A stretch of DNA of 64,000 nucleotides, taken from Elysia crispata. Its lineage: Eukaryota; Mollusca; Gastropoda; Plakobranchidae. This document shows positions 13,557-27,040 of this stretch, piece by piece. The notes beneath the pieces were generated by a model. The model had not been told where the DNA came from. It made no database searches and saw only the letters and a list, made by a program, of their open reading frames with translations. Where the stretch lies: assembly GCA_033675545.1 (NCBI GenBank), contig JAWDGP010000089.1:335001-399000 (forward strand), given 5' to 3'. Numbering within the stretch: position 1 is the first letter of the stretch; the number at the start of each line of letters is the position of its first letter. The translations under genes were made by a program, and so were the position numbers.

Positions 13557-16462
13557 CACTATACAATTATTTTTTTTTCTTTGAGCTCGAGTCTTTAATG
13601 GTGTAAAATTGGACCTATTGGTTTAACGTTATTTCCTTGATTAAATGAGGAAGTGTTTATTTTCAAATCCGTCTTTTGTTTGTTTTTTTTATCGAATAAT
13701 ACTCTCCCTTACTTCATTGGCAATTCCAGGTGGAAAGTGTGCGGCTTATTAAATTAATTAAACAGCCACTCATCAATGTATAGTGCAGTCGAGAGGTATA
13801 AGCGGTATTTCTCAGAGAAATGTTCTGTGTGTATATGTGCGTAGGCCTTTCTCAGTTCCAAAGCATAGTTTTTAAGTCAAATTTTTAATTGCTTAATCCA
13901 CGACTACAAGTTTGCATAACTTACTTCCATGGCTAACTGTGCGGTCCCTAGATTCCAACCCGCATTAATGTTTCTCTTGTGTAAAATATACAAAATCCTC
14001 TTGGTTAAGTACAAATTGAAAAAATAGTTATCTGCTTAATTTCGATCTTTAACGAGAATGGTGATTAACATTATAACTTCAGATCTTGTTTCGAAGATGT
14101 CCTTTCGATTGCTCTCCAGATCAACAGCTGATTTCTTTGTCCGTAAATATCAGTAACAGAGACCAGTTTAAATTGAAAAGTCATTTCGCTTCTTATGACC
14201 GTACAATAATTTCAATTGTTTTCGGAATAAAATGTATTTGAAGGACGACAGAGCATTTATTTCTTTGTACTGAAAGATAGTATTTGTTGGCAATAATTCT
14301 CCCTCAAAGTTCCTGTATGTCTCATGGTAGCGTCTGAACTCCTCTGCCTTAGTTTTTTTTTTTTTCTGCGCGTAGTTTGTTTAGTTATCAAAAAAGGAGA
14401 AAAGAGGAGGGAAAGAATATTAGAAAAACTTGTGATATATAATAGGGATTTAGAGGAGATTATGAAATAATAAGTAGGACAAAGAAGCAAGGTCGACAGT
14501 ATCTACATCCTTCAAGTCACCTGGACCATTGCAGAGAATCTACGTACCGTATCCCTGGCTTAGAGCATTACGCGTACGTCGTTGGCCAACCGCCTAGACA
14601 CAATCTTTGCTGTAGGTAATCTACGTTCGACGCGTTGCGTAGTTTACAGTTACTACGGGGTCATTTCACCTCAAGTGGCCAGAGGAGAAGACACGCAGTA
14701 CAATTAACGACGTCCAGAAAACAGGTTTTGAAAAGCGGCGAATCTACTGTCTAAACTTAGCGCTGGATTGCCGCTTCCGTGTGGGCTTGTGACATCTCGT
14801 GGACGGGGCTTCCATTGAGATTGCTTATCAAAACCCCGTGTTACGACTTTGTCAATTAATCCGAAAGATGGTCGAGGCATCATAAGGCGTCGCTGTACGA
14901 CAGTTTTTGTTTCCTTTTCTTTTATTTTTTTAGGGAATGGGCGATAAATTGGAACTTGAAACATTTTCAAATAATCCTTAACAGAGGGGTTTTTTAAGGA
15001 TTGCGGGGAAACAGGAAGTCAGCAGGCTCTCTCACAGTTGTGCAAAAGCATCAAAGAAAAAAAAAAAACCGTTCCGAGAAAAAAATTAAGTCACTACAAA
15101 GGCAATCACACCTCCCTGTAGTAACAAAAGTGTGATGTAAATAATGTACCATCTCCTGTGCGATGTAGATAATCGGTTGATTTGTTAGTGGCAACATAAC
15201 CGTAATGTAATGGTACGTGCCCTTTTTTTAAATTTTGTTGTTATTGTTGTTTTTTTTTAATTCAAACAAGTCTTTACCTTGGAGTATGTATCTGTTACAA
15301 TGAGGTTTTAAACTTTCCATTAGCGTGAGGTTCGGCATATCAAAGAAAAAAATATGTCAAGATGAAGAGAATGGAGGTTTTAAAGCAAATGAGAAAGGGA
15401 AAAAAACAGTAGAAGAGGGGATGATAAAATTTTACTGCCTTGATAATTGATACGGTAATGATAATGATGATGAGTAAGGAAGAAGAGACTGATGGTGATA
15501 TTATTTTGTGATTATAGAAATAAAGTCAACAATAAAAAGCGCAATTACTCGTAAATTAAAAAAAAAAAAGTTATGCATAATTTTAATCGACTAAAAAATG
15601 GAGGGGGGGGGGGGGAGGTACAAAAACAATAACATAGATTCAAGGGTTCATGAGAAAAAACATTTCACAGAGGAAATCTCTCAGAAAAGACAACTAACAA
15701 ATGGATAGACGTGTATACTTTTCTCCGTGTTTCTGTCTCAATGTGATGTTCTGTGTCTGCTTCCCATCGGATCCCAGGATGTCCGTTGGTCTATATGTTA
15801 AGTACACACCCAGAAAGCCGAGTTTACATTATCGAGCTGTCGCAAGGTTAAACCAACGGTAGTTCTTCTTGTCACAGTGACTTAAGGCCAGGGGACATGG
15901 GGCGAATCTACTTTTAATTAAATACAATTCAGCTGGGCTTGACTGGTAGGCACGAAATAGTGAGGATTTACATTAATCAGACGAATTTGTTCACATCATT
16001 GTCGCCATCATCATTTAGAAAGATTGTTTGAAAGAGAAAAAAAAAACCTTTCGAAATTAAATAAAACGTCTCAAAAATTACTGATCGTTTGGCTGCGTAA
16101 AAAACGAAATGATTAAAAATTAAAATTTAGAGTTGTCTTCTGTCTAGTTGAATGGAAATAAGGCTAACTTACCTTCTGTAAACGGCAGAAGGAAGAAAGT
16201 GTTAAAAACGTTTTGTATAAACTTAGTGTTTGTGAAATGCTTGAAGCTGTAAAAAAAAAAAAAAGAAGAAGAAAAGCTAACTGGTTAAAGAGAAAATGGA
16301 AAAAAAAAACGGTCAAGAAGGAAAAGAGGTCAGGAGGGGGAAGTCGGTGATAGTCTGTTAAAGGATCATTTTCTGTCCATTTAGTATCGCAAATTAGGAA
16401 GTGATGGAAAAGAAAGACAAAATAACTACTGAACATGATGAAGCAAGGCAAGACGAGACTTT

Positions 16463-16465
<3 letters not shown>
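13555..16465. other. No gene recognised (except dispersed repeat copy 2)
   Basis: A CpG-richer patch at 14530-14900 stands out from AT-rich surroundings (taccgtatccctgg, acgcgtacgtcg, cgttcgacgcg). A minus-strand frame of 88 codons crosses it but shows no motif I recognise. A G-run lies at 15604-15615. Confidence 0.45.
15082..15165. repeat. Dispersed repeat, copy 2
   Basis: Same orientation as the copy at 12207-12300 and diverged at roughly one in five to one in six positions by eye. It is again preceded by an A-run, which fits a retroposed or MITE-like sequence; no target-site duplication was confirmed. Confidence 0.7.
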
Positions 16466-16534
<69 letters not shown>

Positions 16535-16573
16535 CTCTCTCTCTCTCTCTATCTGTCTATCTCTTTCTCTCTA

Positions 16574-16614
<41 letters not shown>
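16466..16614. repeat. (CT)n-(CTAT)n-(CT)n compound microsatellite
   Basis: CT tract 16466-16516, CTAT units 16513-16536, then interrupted CT to 16614. Confidence 0.93.
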
Positions 16615-16618
<4 letters not shown>

Positions 16619-17625
16619 TTCTGCCTTTGGTAGTGTACTTCCACTTGCTGCTTTTTCTAATCTATTTCGATTTCATTCTTTCCCTCAACGCGATAAAAGA
16701 ATTTGAAATTAATCCAGCTGAGCTTTTGTAATGGACAATACAGCATTCGGGGAAAAAAAGAGGACAATTACACAACACACATTGTCCATAATTAGTTATC
16801 CAGAAACACAAAGGGGTAAAAAACGAGTAACAAAAAATATGATAGAAAACGAAAGGCACATGAAGATGAGGTCCTATGACATTTTATGAAGCTTCAAGCA
16901 GGCGATAGTAGATTACCATTTGTTGGGAAAATAAGAACGGAAAATGGAAGGGAACAAAGAGAAAAAGAATGATTTACTGCAGTTGCAAACGGGTTTTCGT
17001 CGCAAACTTCTACGTACATGGAAAGAACCAGATCTATCTCCGTCTAGATATTAATATGTCATGAGCTGTTGTATTTTCGTGAGGTTCTTTGTGCATCATC
17101 CCGACATGAAGTCTTTCAATGTTCATTAAGAGGGTCCTTTATTTTATGTCTGCCAGTTCGTTTATAGCAGCCGATTAACGCAACTAAAAATTCACCTAGT
17201 CATACAGTTAAACACATATGAGAACATGAAGTTGCGCCTACAAAAAAACAATCTCTTCGTGACTTAAACAACTTTTTAAAAGAAAATGGATGAAACAGAT
17301 CGGTACCGCTTGTTAGGGACAAAATGAAGAAACGGGCAAATAATAGGAAGAAACAGAAACGTAAACTGTTTGTATGACTATTTAAACATGGCTAGCTAAG
17401 AGGCAAAGCGCAACGAATCGTTTCATAGCTGCTGTTATGAATTTCAGGAGCGGTCTGCAATGAGAGTAACAAGCATCTCCTTCAAAATAAAAAATACTTC
17501 AAAGATACATCACAGGTAGGAAATTGTTTTAAAGAAGAGAAAGATTGTAAAACGCGTTAAAAACTTAGCGATGATTTACATCTTCAGTGTTTGTACGCTT
17601 GAATACTTTTCTCTGGACCTTTCAT

Positions 17626-17628
<3 letters not shown>
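16615..17628. other. No gene recognised
   Basis: AT-rich unique sequence between two CT blocks; no exon or element motif seen. Confidence 0.5.
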
Positions 17629-17714
<86 letters not shown>

Positions 17715-17788
17715 TCTCTCTTTGTGTGTGTCTTTCTCTTTTTGTGATACTCCTCTCCCTAGCATTCTATCTCTCGATCCTTCTTTCT

Positions 17789-17851
<63 letters not shown>
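17629..17851. repeat. (CT)n ... (CT)n-(TA)n microsatellites
   Basis: CT 17629-17707, a CT-rich bridge, CT 17792-17824 passing directly into TA 17825-17851. Confidence 0.95.
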
Positions 17852-17855
<4 letters not shown>

Positions 17856-19289
17856 TTTTATAAGGTTGATTCAGAGAGTATAGTGAAACTTTGAAATTAT
17901 GAAATTGGAAAGATAAGAATGACAAATTGTGTGCGTGTGTTGAAAGAGAGGGCATGTAGGAGGAGTAGCTGGGCGACATCTACAAGGGTTTGTACTTTTT
18001 ATCGAAATATACAAAGTGGAAGACAAATATACAGAGTCTAAACGTACAGTCTACTCTTATTTGAGATCGAGGCTCAGAGTGAAGTTTGGGTAAATTGTAA
18101 ACTGGCCGGTAAATTCCACATTTACGCCCATTTGCTTGATGAAAGCTGTAATGGATTAACGTAGCGGAAGATGCGAATGCGGTTGGCAGATAGACATCAC
18201 ACTAACCTAATCACCTTCGAGGGGCAGATAGAGGAGGAAAGAGAAGCAGACTGACTGGCCTTAGTACATGCCGGGAGGTCAGAGGTTGAATCGGATGTTT
18301 TGGCTTTCAGGACCCGTTACATTTACAATCTCAGGTGCTTGTTGTCTAAAGTTTGGCATTATTTCAGTTATCACCAGCTTCATGCGAAAAAGCTCCTTAG
18401 TCATCTTTCTTTCCTACGAAAGAAAATTCCGCTGAAGTAGGTCTAAAAAAAAGCTGACACAATTTGATGTTTATTTTCTTGGGAGACAACGATGGTTTTG
18501 ATTATTATAGTAAAGAGCGCAGTAATACCGAAATATTCCTTCAAAAGAGTGACATTAAAAATGGAAATTATGCTCTATTTGACTCCTTTTCAAGCAAAAT
18601 AAGGCTTAAAGATTTAAAGCTAAAATTTGTAGAGATATTCTTCAATGAATGAAGCCATGGCTTATTTTTAGTAAAATGTAACGAACATCATTCCCAACCT
18701 CAAGAACGAGAAATAAACTTCGAGTGGAAAAATTTCAAAAAGTTTCCGGAACTTTTGTTTTCAAGAGAGAAGTGTTTGCAGATGTTTTCGTCGATAATGA
18801 TATCACTAAACACGTGTCTCCAGAGGATTGCAATTTTGACTTTTCAAGGTACCGAATTATGATGTTATAGACTTTAATAAAACTCTTGAAATCTGTTTCT
18901 TAGCTTTCTACATAAGCTTCATGTTTCAACGTGTCAAAAAATGACGTGCTCTTATAGTGCTCTTGCTATACTAAAAAAACAACAACAGAATTTAAATAAG
19001 ATGACGAAGGAAAAACACATTGCCTGTGGCATATTTATTAACCAGCAGTTTATAGTTGCCTTGAAGACATTCGAGAAAAATTGAGGAAGAAAATGGGATT
19101 TTATGGGATTGGTCAAAGGTGAAAAGAAAAAAGGAGGCGAGCAGGAGTACTAGCAGATCCCCTCACCTTAACGGAAGTGATATTAGGGAAATGTCATCTT
19201 GCTCTGAGGAAATGATTGGGTTCGATGGTGCACACCGAGCTCAGGTGTTCCTGCTCTAAGGAAGAGAAAGGGAAAAGAAGAAAGAAAAA

Positions 19290-19300
<11 letters not shown>
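17852..19300. other. No gene recognised
   Basis: Unique AT-rich DNA. A patch at about 18140-18320 is less AT-rich and has a weak tRNA B-box-like gaggttgaatcgg but no matching A box. Confidence 0.45.

Positions 19301-19367
<67 letters not shown>
19301..19367. repeat. (GA)n microsatellite
   Basis: Perfect GA tract in a longer purine-rich stretch starting about 19260. Confidence 0.95.
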
Positions 19368-19371
<4 letters not shown>

Positions 19372-19882
19372 TTTAGTCTTAAGTGAAATGACTCAGGCTA
19401 AGTTGAGACTAATTTGACCCAATTTGAAAAGTCAGAGGAGAAGCACTCGGGTCATAAGGTAAATCAAGTTTTCCGTGAAAAGATCAAGAGGGCAAAAGTC
19501 CGTTCGTTTTGAGGAAGAGTCTTGGGAAAGAGAAGAAATAAATCGGCAAGTTAAGAGTTTGAGAATGAACACTCTCACACTCACTTTCTGCTCGCATTAC
19601 CTCATAGTATCGTAATATATAAAGAAAAAAAAAGACAAACATCTGTAAACAAACGATGACAAACCGAGACGAGGTAAGACAACTGCAGGAGGTGAAGAAG
19701 TGACACATAGAAAGATAGACAGACAAACAAACAAAGACCCAGAGTCCGATATCCACAAGTATGCAGACGGAGGTAAGAAGTGAGAGAGTGAATGAGTAAG
19801 GAAACCGATAAAAGGGAGATGTACTAGACATGACATTGTCAATGTACATTAAATATTGTATTTAAAATGCAGGAAAAGAGGG

Positions 19883-19884
<2 letters not shown>

Positions 19885-19962
<78 letters not shown>
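19885..19962. repeat. (GA)n microsatellite close to DAAM exon B
   Basis: Perfect GA tract about 78 bp downstream (in transcript terms) of the DAAM exon B donor at 20040. In DAAM sense orientation it is (CT)n and could act as an intronic pyrimidine tract. Confidence 0.95.
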
Positions 19963-19964
<2 letters not shown>

Positions 19965-20040
19965 CAGAGGCGGTAAGAGAGAGAGGCGGGGGATGGGGGA
20001 GGAGCTTAAATGAAAAGGTTATTACAGCATAATAACATAC

Positions 20041-21791
20041 CGCCTTCTTGCTGCAGTATATCTGCCATTTCTTTTCTGGTGGAAGATTGTAAAGAGCATC
20101 TCTGTGAGCCTTGTCTAATCCAAGTTCAGCCTGGGGAAGCAAACCATTGTTTCAATCACAAGCTGAAAATGTCAGCAGATAAAGGAGATACTGATTTGTT
20201 ACCCCCCCCCCCCCTTTTTTTCCCCCTAAAAAAATTCATCTTGCTACTTTTAAACGCGTGAAATGAAAAAAAAAGCCTCTCTAAAGCTTAATTTATCCGA
20301 AACAGGAATTTACAATTATTTTGCATTTCAAAATCAGTTTAAAATTAACATTTAAAACTTTGTGACAGCAGAAGAGCAGAAAAAAGTTCCTCTTGTCCAT
20401 TTTATATATATATATATATAAAAAAAAACAGCGCTTACGAGCTTTTATTCTTAACAAAAGTCTCCGGTACAAAATCTTTTTAGCATGTTTGTGTTTCCAG
20501 GGTTCGGTTACTGGAGTTCAGATATTTATAATATTGCACCTTATTACATTTGAAACCCACCTTTTGAGTCTATGAGAGATGGGCAGATCATTACTATATA
20601 TTTACATTCACATGCAAAATTAATCCAACTCGTCCGGAAAGGATGCAATCGTTTAATTACTTCCATCTGATAATTTATTGTTGAGTGCTAGAGAACTCCT
20701 CAGGGCATATGTCAACCATTCCTTATGTTTAAATAAAGAGCATGTATTTATAAAAAAAGAAAGCTTTTTTCGTGTGATTTTTTTTTAATCACTGCTTCTC
20801 GTGTAGGCATAAAAAGCTCGTATTTTTATTTTTCGTTTTCTTATTTTGTTTTTCTAAAAGAACTCTGTTAAACACCAAGGCATTATATAAAGGGATGAAA
20901 TAAAAATGACCATGCCGTTTAAGACTGAGGAGGGGGACTTAGAGCACCTTCTTAAATAATTTAAGTTACTAAAGAAAATCCTACACAAGGCTTTCAGCGG
21001 TTCAGCAGGTATGTTTCACTCTTCTTCCTCGCTTTCTTGACTGATCGAAGCAAGCCTAGGATCATTATGCGATTTACGGGCTTCATCAAAGAGTCAATTC
21101 AAGATATGATTTCTTCCTAAATCTAGTGGCGCTAACCTTTATGTTCTTTCAGAGGAGTATTACACTTCTAAACAAATTTCAAGAAAATCAACAAACAAAA
21201 AAATATTGCAAGTTTTATGAGATGCTGAGAGAACAAGACAAAGATAAATATATTTAACAACTCACGGTTTGAAAAGCTTTGGTGACAATTACATTTTTTG
21301 TAATAACGCATTGCAGTCATATTTGGTCACATAATATTTTATTGGTATTTAGCTGTCTTTCATCTTTATTTTGTGTAGAAATAAAGTTATTTGGTCTCAA
21401 GAATGGCTTCGCTACAATTAAGTCATCCAAATTCAAATAGCTACAGGTGCCATTGTAATTTTACATAAAAGGTATTTTTAGAAAAAAAATTGTTATGGCT
21501 ATTTCATTTTTTTTCATCCCGAGATGATTAAAAAAATATTGCTTAGATTAAATTTCAGCTATCTTCAAGGGTGAGGCTACCCACCACTAACTCCTCAAAC
21601 TTGCTGTTGAGCTCATTCTCATCTGTTGGCATAGGTGTATCTGGAGACATAGCTTGGAGTGGAGTAGCAAAGTCCAGGCCATGTTTGATTTCTGGAGGGC
21701 GAGGGCTGCCACCCAAACACCAGCAAAGACCTCCGCCTCTAGCAGGCATTTTTTTTTGTCTGTTTTTTTTTAGTTACGGTTCTAGCTTCAC
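20041..21791 (-). CDS. DAAM1: DAAM formin (Dishevelled-associated activator of morphogenesis), 5' coding exons only
   Basis: A diaphanous-related formin that connects Dishevelled/Rho signalling to actin nucleation. Two coding exons are visible. Exon A has its ATG at 21749 and ends at 21585: 55 codons starting MPARGGGLCWCLGG, with PPEIKHGLDFATPLQAM and PTDENELNSKFEELV, parallel to the human DAAM1 start and its EELD...FSELV stretch. Exon B is 20130-20041: 30 codons with AELGLDKAHRDALYNLPPEKKWQIYCSKKA, matching the human EKKWQIYCSKK block at the head of the GTPase-binding/FH3 region. Both junctions are phase 0 with good sites. A pyrimidine-rich acceptor at 21793-21792 suggests exon A starts at 21791, so at least one untranslated exon lies further right. 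The remaining ~1000 residues (FH3, FH1, FH2) are not found to the left, so the gene is truncated by the window edge and intron 2 exceeds 20 kb. DAAM1 versus DAAM2 cannot be told from 85 residues. Confidence 0.88.
20131..21584 (-). other. DAAM intron between exons A and B
   Basis: A 1.45-kb intron with a GT donor at 21584 and an AG acceptor at 20131. It holds a C/T homopolymer stretch at 20202-20226 and (TA)n at 20403-20420; otherwise AT-rich with nothing recognised. Confidence 0.8.
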
Positions 21792-23507
21792 CTGGAAAAA
21801 AAAAAGGTGATGTTGAAAAGGCATAATTGACATGTGATAAACTGTCAGTTTCAGAAATTATATTATACTTAGGAATGTGCGATTGGCAGTGACGGCTTTG
21901 GAGACAACAGTCTGGAAAGTGACAATGTTTTACTTTTATCTGAAAGCATTCTCAATCATGCATTTAATGATTTTTGCTACGATGCACAGATAGACACACA
22001 TTGAGTAACAAAAATAATAAGACAATAATAGAAGCATATAAAGAAAAAATTATAAACAAATATGACAATACATCGACTACCGTGTCAATTAACGGATTTT
22101 CATTTTTTGGTTTAACAAAATTTGTTTTTAATCACACGATTTTGTTTTTATCACAATTGGATTATGCATTACATAGTTCATGACTGTCGTCATTCATTTG
22201 TCTTTTTCTATGTCTAAGTATATATAAATAATCAAGTCTCTGCAAGAGCCTAAGGTGAAAAGCTTTAACGTCTCTCGTTTGTAGAGCTAGAAAGGATAAA
22301 AGGTTAATACCATCTCACACCCTTCCTTTTGTCCCACCATCTGGCTTGGATACTTCTCTGATATCTTTACATGGCCCTGTGTCTTCCCAGTTTTGAAAAG
22401 GTCAGTCTAAAGTTCCTGTTACTCCATCTTTATATTTCCGTAGCAAGCGCTCTTACGGTTAAGGTAAATTTCCTGATTCTCGTCCAAATTGAGTCCCTTT
22501 GATCTGCTTATATTAAAGGCCTGACGTTTAGTATCTTATCGGATTATGCACACTTCTACGTGCCTTTGCTTTAATTTTTATGAAGGCAAAAAAATTACAC
22601 CGTTTTTTTTTAATTTTTTGGTACTTAATTTAAGCTTTCTGGTGATATAATTATGCATGAATGAAAGTAATTGATAGGAATATTTATTCCATTTTAACTT
22701 ATATTTTGAGCAATGAAAGGTCAGTGAGAAAAAAATATTCGTCATCCTTTTATTTTTGTTTAGCACAATAACGCAAAATGTTTTTTTTTTCTCTAAATGC
22801 TGGTTTTCCTTGAAAACATAAAAACGTAATACTGAATCAATCAAGCTACTGAAACAATACCGCTGAAACCGTCAGGCCCTTTCCTTCACCAATTTCCCCT
22901 TCTTTCATGATTTAATTTTAAACGTTTAAAAATTTAGTAGCTCTAAATGTTTTTATTAGTGGCAGTTTGAAGTATAAGTTAAATCGCCATAACATATGTG
23001 GTGGTTTTCTATTCTTTTACGATGAATCGTGATCTATTTAGGATTTATTACAATAAATATTTAAGCTTGTGTCACAATGAGTTGCCCATTTGTTTTATGT
23101 AAATTAACAAGCAAAAAACAAAACAAAACAAAACAAAACCTTGGATGCGATAAGCCTCGAAAAAAAAATTCAAGGTTACATTCGAAACATCTTCTTGTTC
23201 TACCTACTATGAACTTGCCAGGCCTGAATGCCAAAATCTGAACTTATGTGTCGGAGAGACATTGTCGTGTTTGGAATGCGGCCTGTCTTTTTCATGGTCA
23301 GCAGACCATGGAGATAGTGTCGCTTTGCACGGTGTCTTTTTATTCAGTGCATTGTGTGAAGATGATCCTAAAGGCGTGTATAGATATGGTCTACATCAAA
23401 CAAGAGTGATGGAGGTTCTGTGCGTCTCTTCAAACTTTCTTCACTCATTTTCTTTCCTTTTATTTGTTGGAAGCCTACAGTTTTGTTTTGTTTTTTTAAT
23501 GAGATCT
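21792..23507. other. Upstream of DAAM coding start, no exon recognised
   Basis: Probably the last 5' UTR intron of DAAM, judging from the acceptor at its left edge. A frame at about 23245-23450 is GC-richer, but no motif was recognised. Confidence 0.45.
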
Positions 23508-23849
23508 AGAGGAGGCAAACCACTAGGTTGATTATAGCTAAGAGTAGAGGAGGCAAACCACTAGGTTAGTTATAACTAAGAGTAGAGGAGGCAAAACACT
23601 AGATTAATTATAACTAAGAGTAGAGGAGGCAAAACACTAGGTTAATTATAACTAAGAGTAGAGGAGGCAAAACACTAGATTAATTATAACTAAGAGTAGA
23701 GGAGGCAAAACACTAGGTTAATTATAACTAAGAGTAGAGGAGGCAAAACACTAGATTAATTATAACTAAGAGTAGAGGAGGCAAAACACTAGGTTAATTA
23801 TAACTAAGAGTAGAGGAGGCAAAACACTAGGTTAATTATAACTAAGAGT
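23508..23849. repeat. 38-bp minisatellite, nine tandem copies
   Basis: Nine head-to-tail copies of a 38-bp unit beginning agaggaggcaaa and ending ataactaagagt. Copies start at 23508, 23546, 23584, 23622, 23660, 23698, 23736, 23774 and 23812. The first two use aaacc and the rest aaaac. From copy 3 to copy 8 a gattaa/ggttaa difference alternates, implying a 76-bp higher-order unit. The outer end of the unit is shared with the adjoining inverted repeat. Confidence 0.95.
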
Positions 23850-23957
23850 TATAAGAGCTAGAATTTTAGATAGTGGTTAGGATAAGGCTTTAAGTGAAAA
23901 TAACTGAAAAATGCCGAGCACTACCTAAAATTCTAGCTCTAAAACTCTTAGTTATTT
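23836..23957. repeat. Imperfect inverted repeat adjoining the minisatellite
   Basis: Left arm about 23836-23873 (starts ataactaagagtt, contains gagctagaattttag); right arm about 23921-23957 (cactac, ctaaaattctagctc, ctcttagttat), its reverse complement with a few mismatches. The spacer is about 47 bp. With the array this looks like a non-autonomous Helitron/pearl-type or foldback element, both known from molluscs. Confidence 0.8.
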
Positions 23958-25133
23958 TGAAGTAGGCAGATGACATATTAACTTTATTTTATCTTTTCAA
24001 GTCCAGAGTAAGGTAGAAAATTAATTGAGGAGAATATTTCTTTAAAACCATATCACGGTCTTCTTTCCTTTCACCTTTATTTTCTTTGTATTTCATTTTA
24101 TCAAGTCAAGTTTTGCTTCGATCTCATCCTCCCCTCCCTTATTCTTTCTTTTTCCTCTCATTTACTTCTTTCTTGTATCTCTCTATCTGTCTCTCACTCT
24201 CTCCAATCAATCTTTCTCTCTCTTTCTCTTTTTTTTTTCCTTTCACATGAACCATTGCAAGCAGTGATGCACAAAATAAGGTTTTATGCGCGAAAATTGT
24301 TACCGACATTAATAAAGGCGAAGCAAAACAGGTACTGACAGTCAAACAATGAATGCTACAGCTGTAGCCCATAAATATCATTGGATGCAGTAGTCTGGTC
24401 TACATTTCATGAGACAATGATATGTATGGGTATCATTACTTTCAAAACAATGGAACAATTAGCTGTGTTGAATTTATCCACACTTTCATGTTCGCTTTGG
24501 ACCTATTAATCCTACCCTGGGCTATGCTTGCATTCTGCGACACAATTCATTGTCACTCTTTACTAGCCTCCAATTATAAAAACAGAAAAGTAAAGCAAGA
24601 AACGTAGGCTAAGATATGAATTTTATAGAAGTAAAAAAGGAATCCTTTCTATGCCAGTTTTGGTCTTAATTATAACCATGTTGAATGAATGCAAAAAGAT
24701 CTCTTTTTTTTTAATGGGAATAAAATGCAAGTAATGTCTATTACTAAGCATAAATACCTGCGTGAGAATGTTCGTTTTCGACGTACTATAATTGCATCGA
24801 AGGTTGCCTTCATAACTTTTAACAATGAAATAGGTAGTATATTGAGATCTCAAGTAAAACGCCCTTGCTTGCCTGAAACAGCTCTGTATAACTTGATAAC
24901 AATGAGATTCAAACCACAGAACCTAGAATAAGTCCTTTTAAACTTTCTCATACAAACATATTTTTAAACTAATTTCGAATTCAATTCTAAAATCTAATGT
25001 CTTAAAATCAATTCACACTCGTTTAAGTTTGAGAAGCTAGTGTAGCAGCTCTACACTACCGCGTGTTTACAGGTTTACCAGCTTGACATAGTGGCGAAAG
25101 AAGAACTGAGAAAGAAGGTGCAAGGAAAGAATG
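23958..25133. other. No gene recognised
   Basis: AT-rich. A loose CT-rich stretch at 24140-24240 precedes nothing recognisable. Confidence 0.5.
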
Positions 25134-25210
<77 letters not shown>

Positions 25211-25259
25211 ATCTCTCTCCCTCTCTCTCTATCTCTCTTTCTCTCTCCCTCTCTCTCTC
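25134..25259. repeat. (CT)n microsatellite, decaying at its right end
   Basis: Near-perfect to 25198, then CT with A, C and T interruptions. Confidence 0.95.
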
Positions 25260-25552
25260 AAAAAACAAACAAACCACTACTTGTATCTTTTGAAGACTAA
25301 AAGGACAAAATCTAAATGTCGTCCTCCTTTCACTCTGACGCCCTTTTAGTTTACACAACATTGCACAAGCCTTTGTTTATAAGCGCATTAAATTTTACGC
25401 ACTATCTCCCAATATCCCAAAGGCCTTTCTCTCTGCCTCTTAATATATCTTTCTTTCTCTCACACACACAAATTTATTTAATCGCCCAGCTTCGTCCTAA
25501 CTTTTTTTTCACTTCCCGCACTAATGCAAAATGTTTGCCTTTTATCATTTAT

Positions 25553-25554
<2 letters not shown>

Positions 25555-25612
<58 letters not shown>
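25555..25612. repeat. (TA)n microsatellite
   Basis: Perfect TA run of about 29 units. Confidence 0.95.
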
Positions 25613-25615
<3 letters not shown>

Positions 25616-26640
25616 TATATATAGTGAGTGACTGTAGTCATGCATATACATGTAGTTATGTTGTAATTTTGTACTATTGTTTGGATGAATGAATGTACGA
25701 ATGAACTATTTATTTATCTTATTTATTTATCTTATATTTATGTAATTATATGAATATGTATTCGTCTACAGATGCTTGAGGATATCTCTATCGTAGGAGA
25801 TGAAAATTATAGCTATTTTATTATTTTATTAATAGACACTGGGGAAAAGAAGAAAAATACGAGAAAGGTTTCAAAAAATCCTTATGGCTCATTCTTTTAA
25901 TTGTTTTGGCATGAAAATCAAAATGATTTATTGTTTACGTAGTTGCGAAAGTAGTATAACACAGTTATTGTAGTTAAAAACTTTATCCAATGTCTCATTG
26001 AGTAATAATGGAAATACGCCTTGATTGTAAAGTATCGTTTGAATAAATATACATAAAAGATTTGCTCCAGAATATTCACGTATTTTATAACACAGCATTC
26101 ACTAAGACCGCAAAACATTGAAGTAATCAGATGAAATATGCGATAACTGTGTAAACTGTGTATGCATGAATATTCAAAAGTATAAGATAGACCAAACTAT
26201 CTCAATGCATCCACTTAAAGTGAGAATGGATACGTCAGTCAACAGAAGAACAAAACTGATATAATACCCATAACGATTAAAAAAGTAGTATGCTGTCTTT
26301 TTTTTGTAAACATGAAGGTTTTGTGTATTGCATAGAGACGTGTAAACAATTTAAAGATTTATAAAATACAAATCATACTCAAAGTGCAATTAAAGAACTA
26401 AACAATAGAAATGCAGACAGCTTTTGAAATACACAATTGAAGTTCTCTAATTATTCTTTTGCCGCACACACGATATGATACCTCAAAGCCAATATTTCTT
26501 ATCTACATAATAATTTTGATTCCACCCTAGTGTGTTTGAAAGCAGTGATACGAAAATAACAATTTATTACTTTTATTATTTTGCATGTATGTGTTTAATT
26601 TCGATACCAAGCAAATACTACAAAAAAAATTATTCAAATT
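25613..26640. other. No gene recognised
   Basis: AT-rich; a short tatttatct repetition lies near 25706-25740. Nothing else seen. Confidence 0.5.
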
Positions 26641-26649
26641 TTAAGTCAT

Positions 26650-26997
26650 ACTCTCTCTCCCTCTTCACATTTCTTTCTATGGAGCTTTTTATCTACCTAT
26701 TTTTCTATTCATCTATTTGTCTATCTATCTATCTATCTATTTGTCTATCTATCCACCCATACACATGTAGCTTACAGCTCTCTGTCTTATAAACTAATTC
26801 CATTAACTGTCTCTTTTTTTCTCTATTTCAGTCAATTGTGATAGTCTCAACTACGACGTTATTATTGATTAATGCCGAATGCTCCCACCCTCTCTCTTAC
26901 GTACCTTCTCTGTCTGTCTATCTGTCTCTCTGTCTGTCTGTCTGTCTGTCTCTGTCTGTCTCTCTCCCTCTGTCTCTGTCTCTGTGTGTGTGTGTGT

Positions 26998-27038
<41 letters not shown>
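26650..27038. repeat. CTAT, CTGT, TG and CT compound microsatellites
   Basis: CTAT units at about 26700-26752; then CTGT, a short TG run (26984-27001) and (CT)n to 27038. Confidence 0.92.
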
Positions 27039-27040
<2 letters not shown>

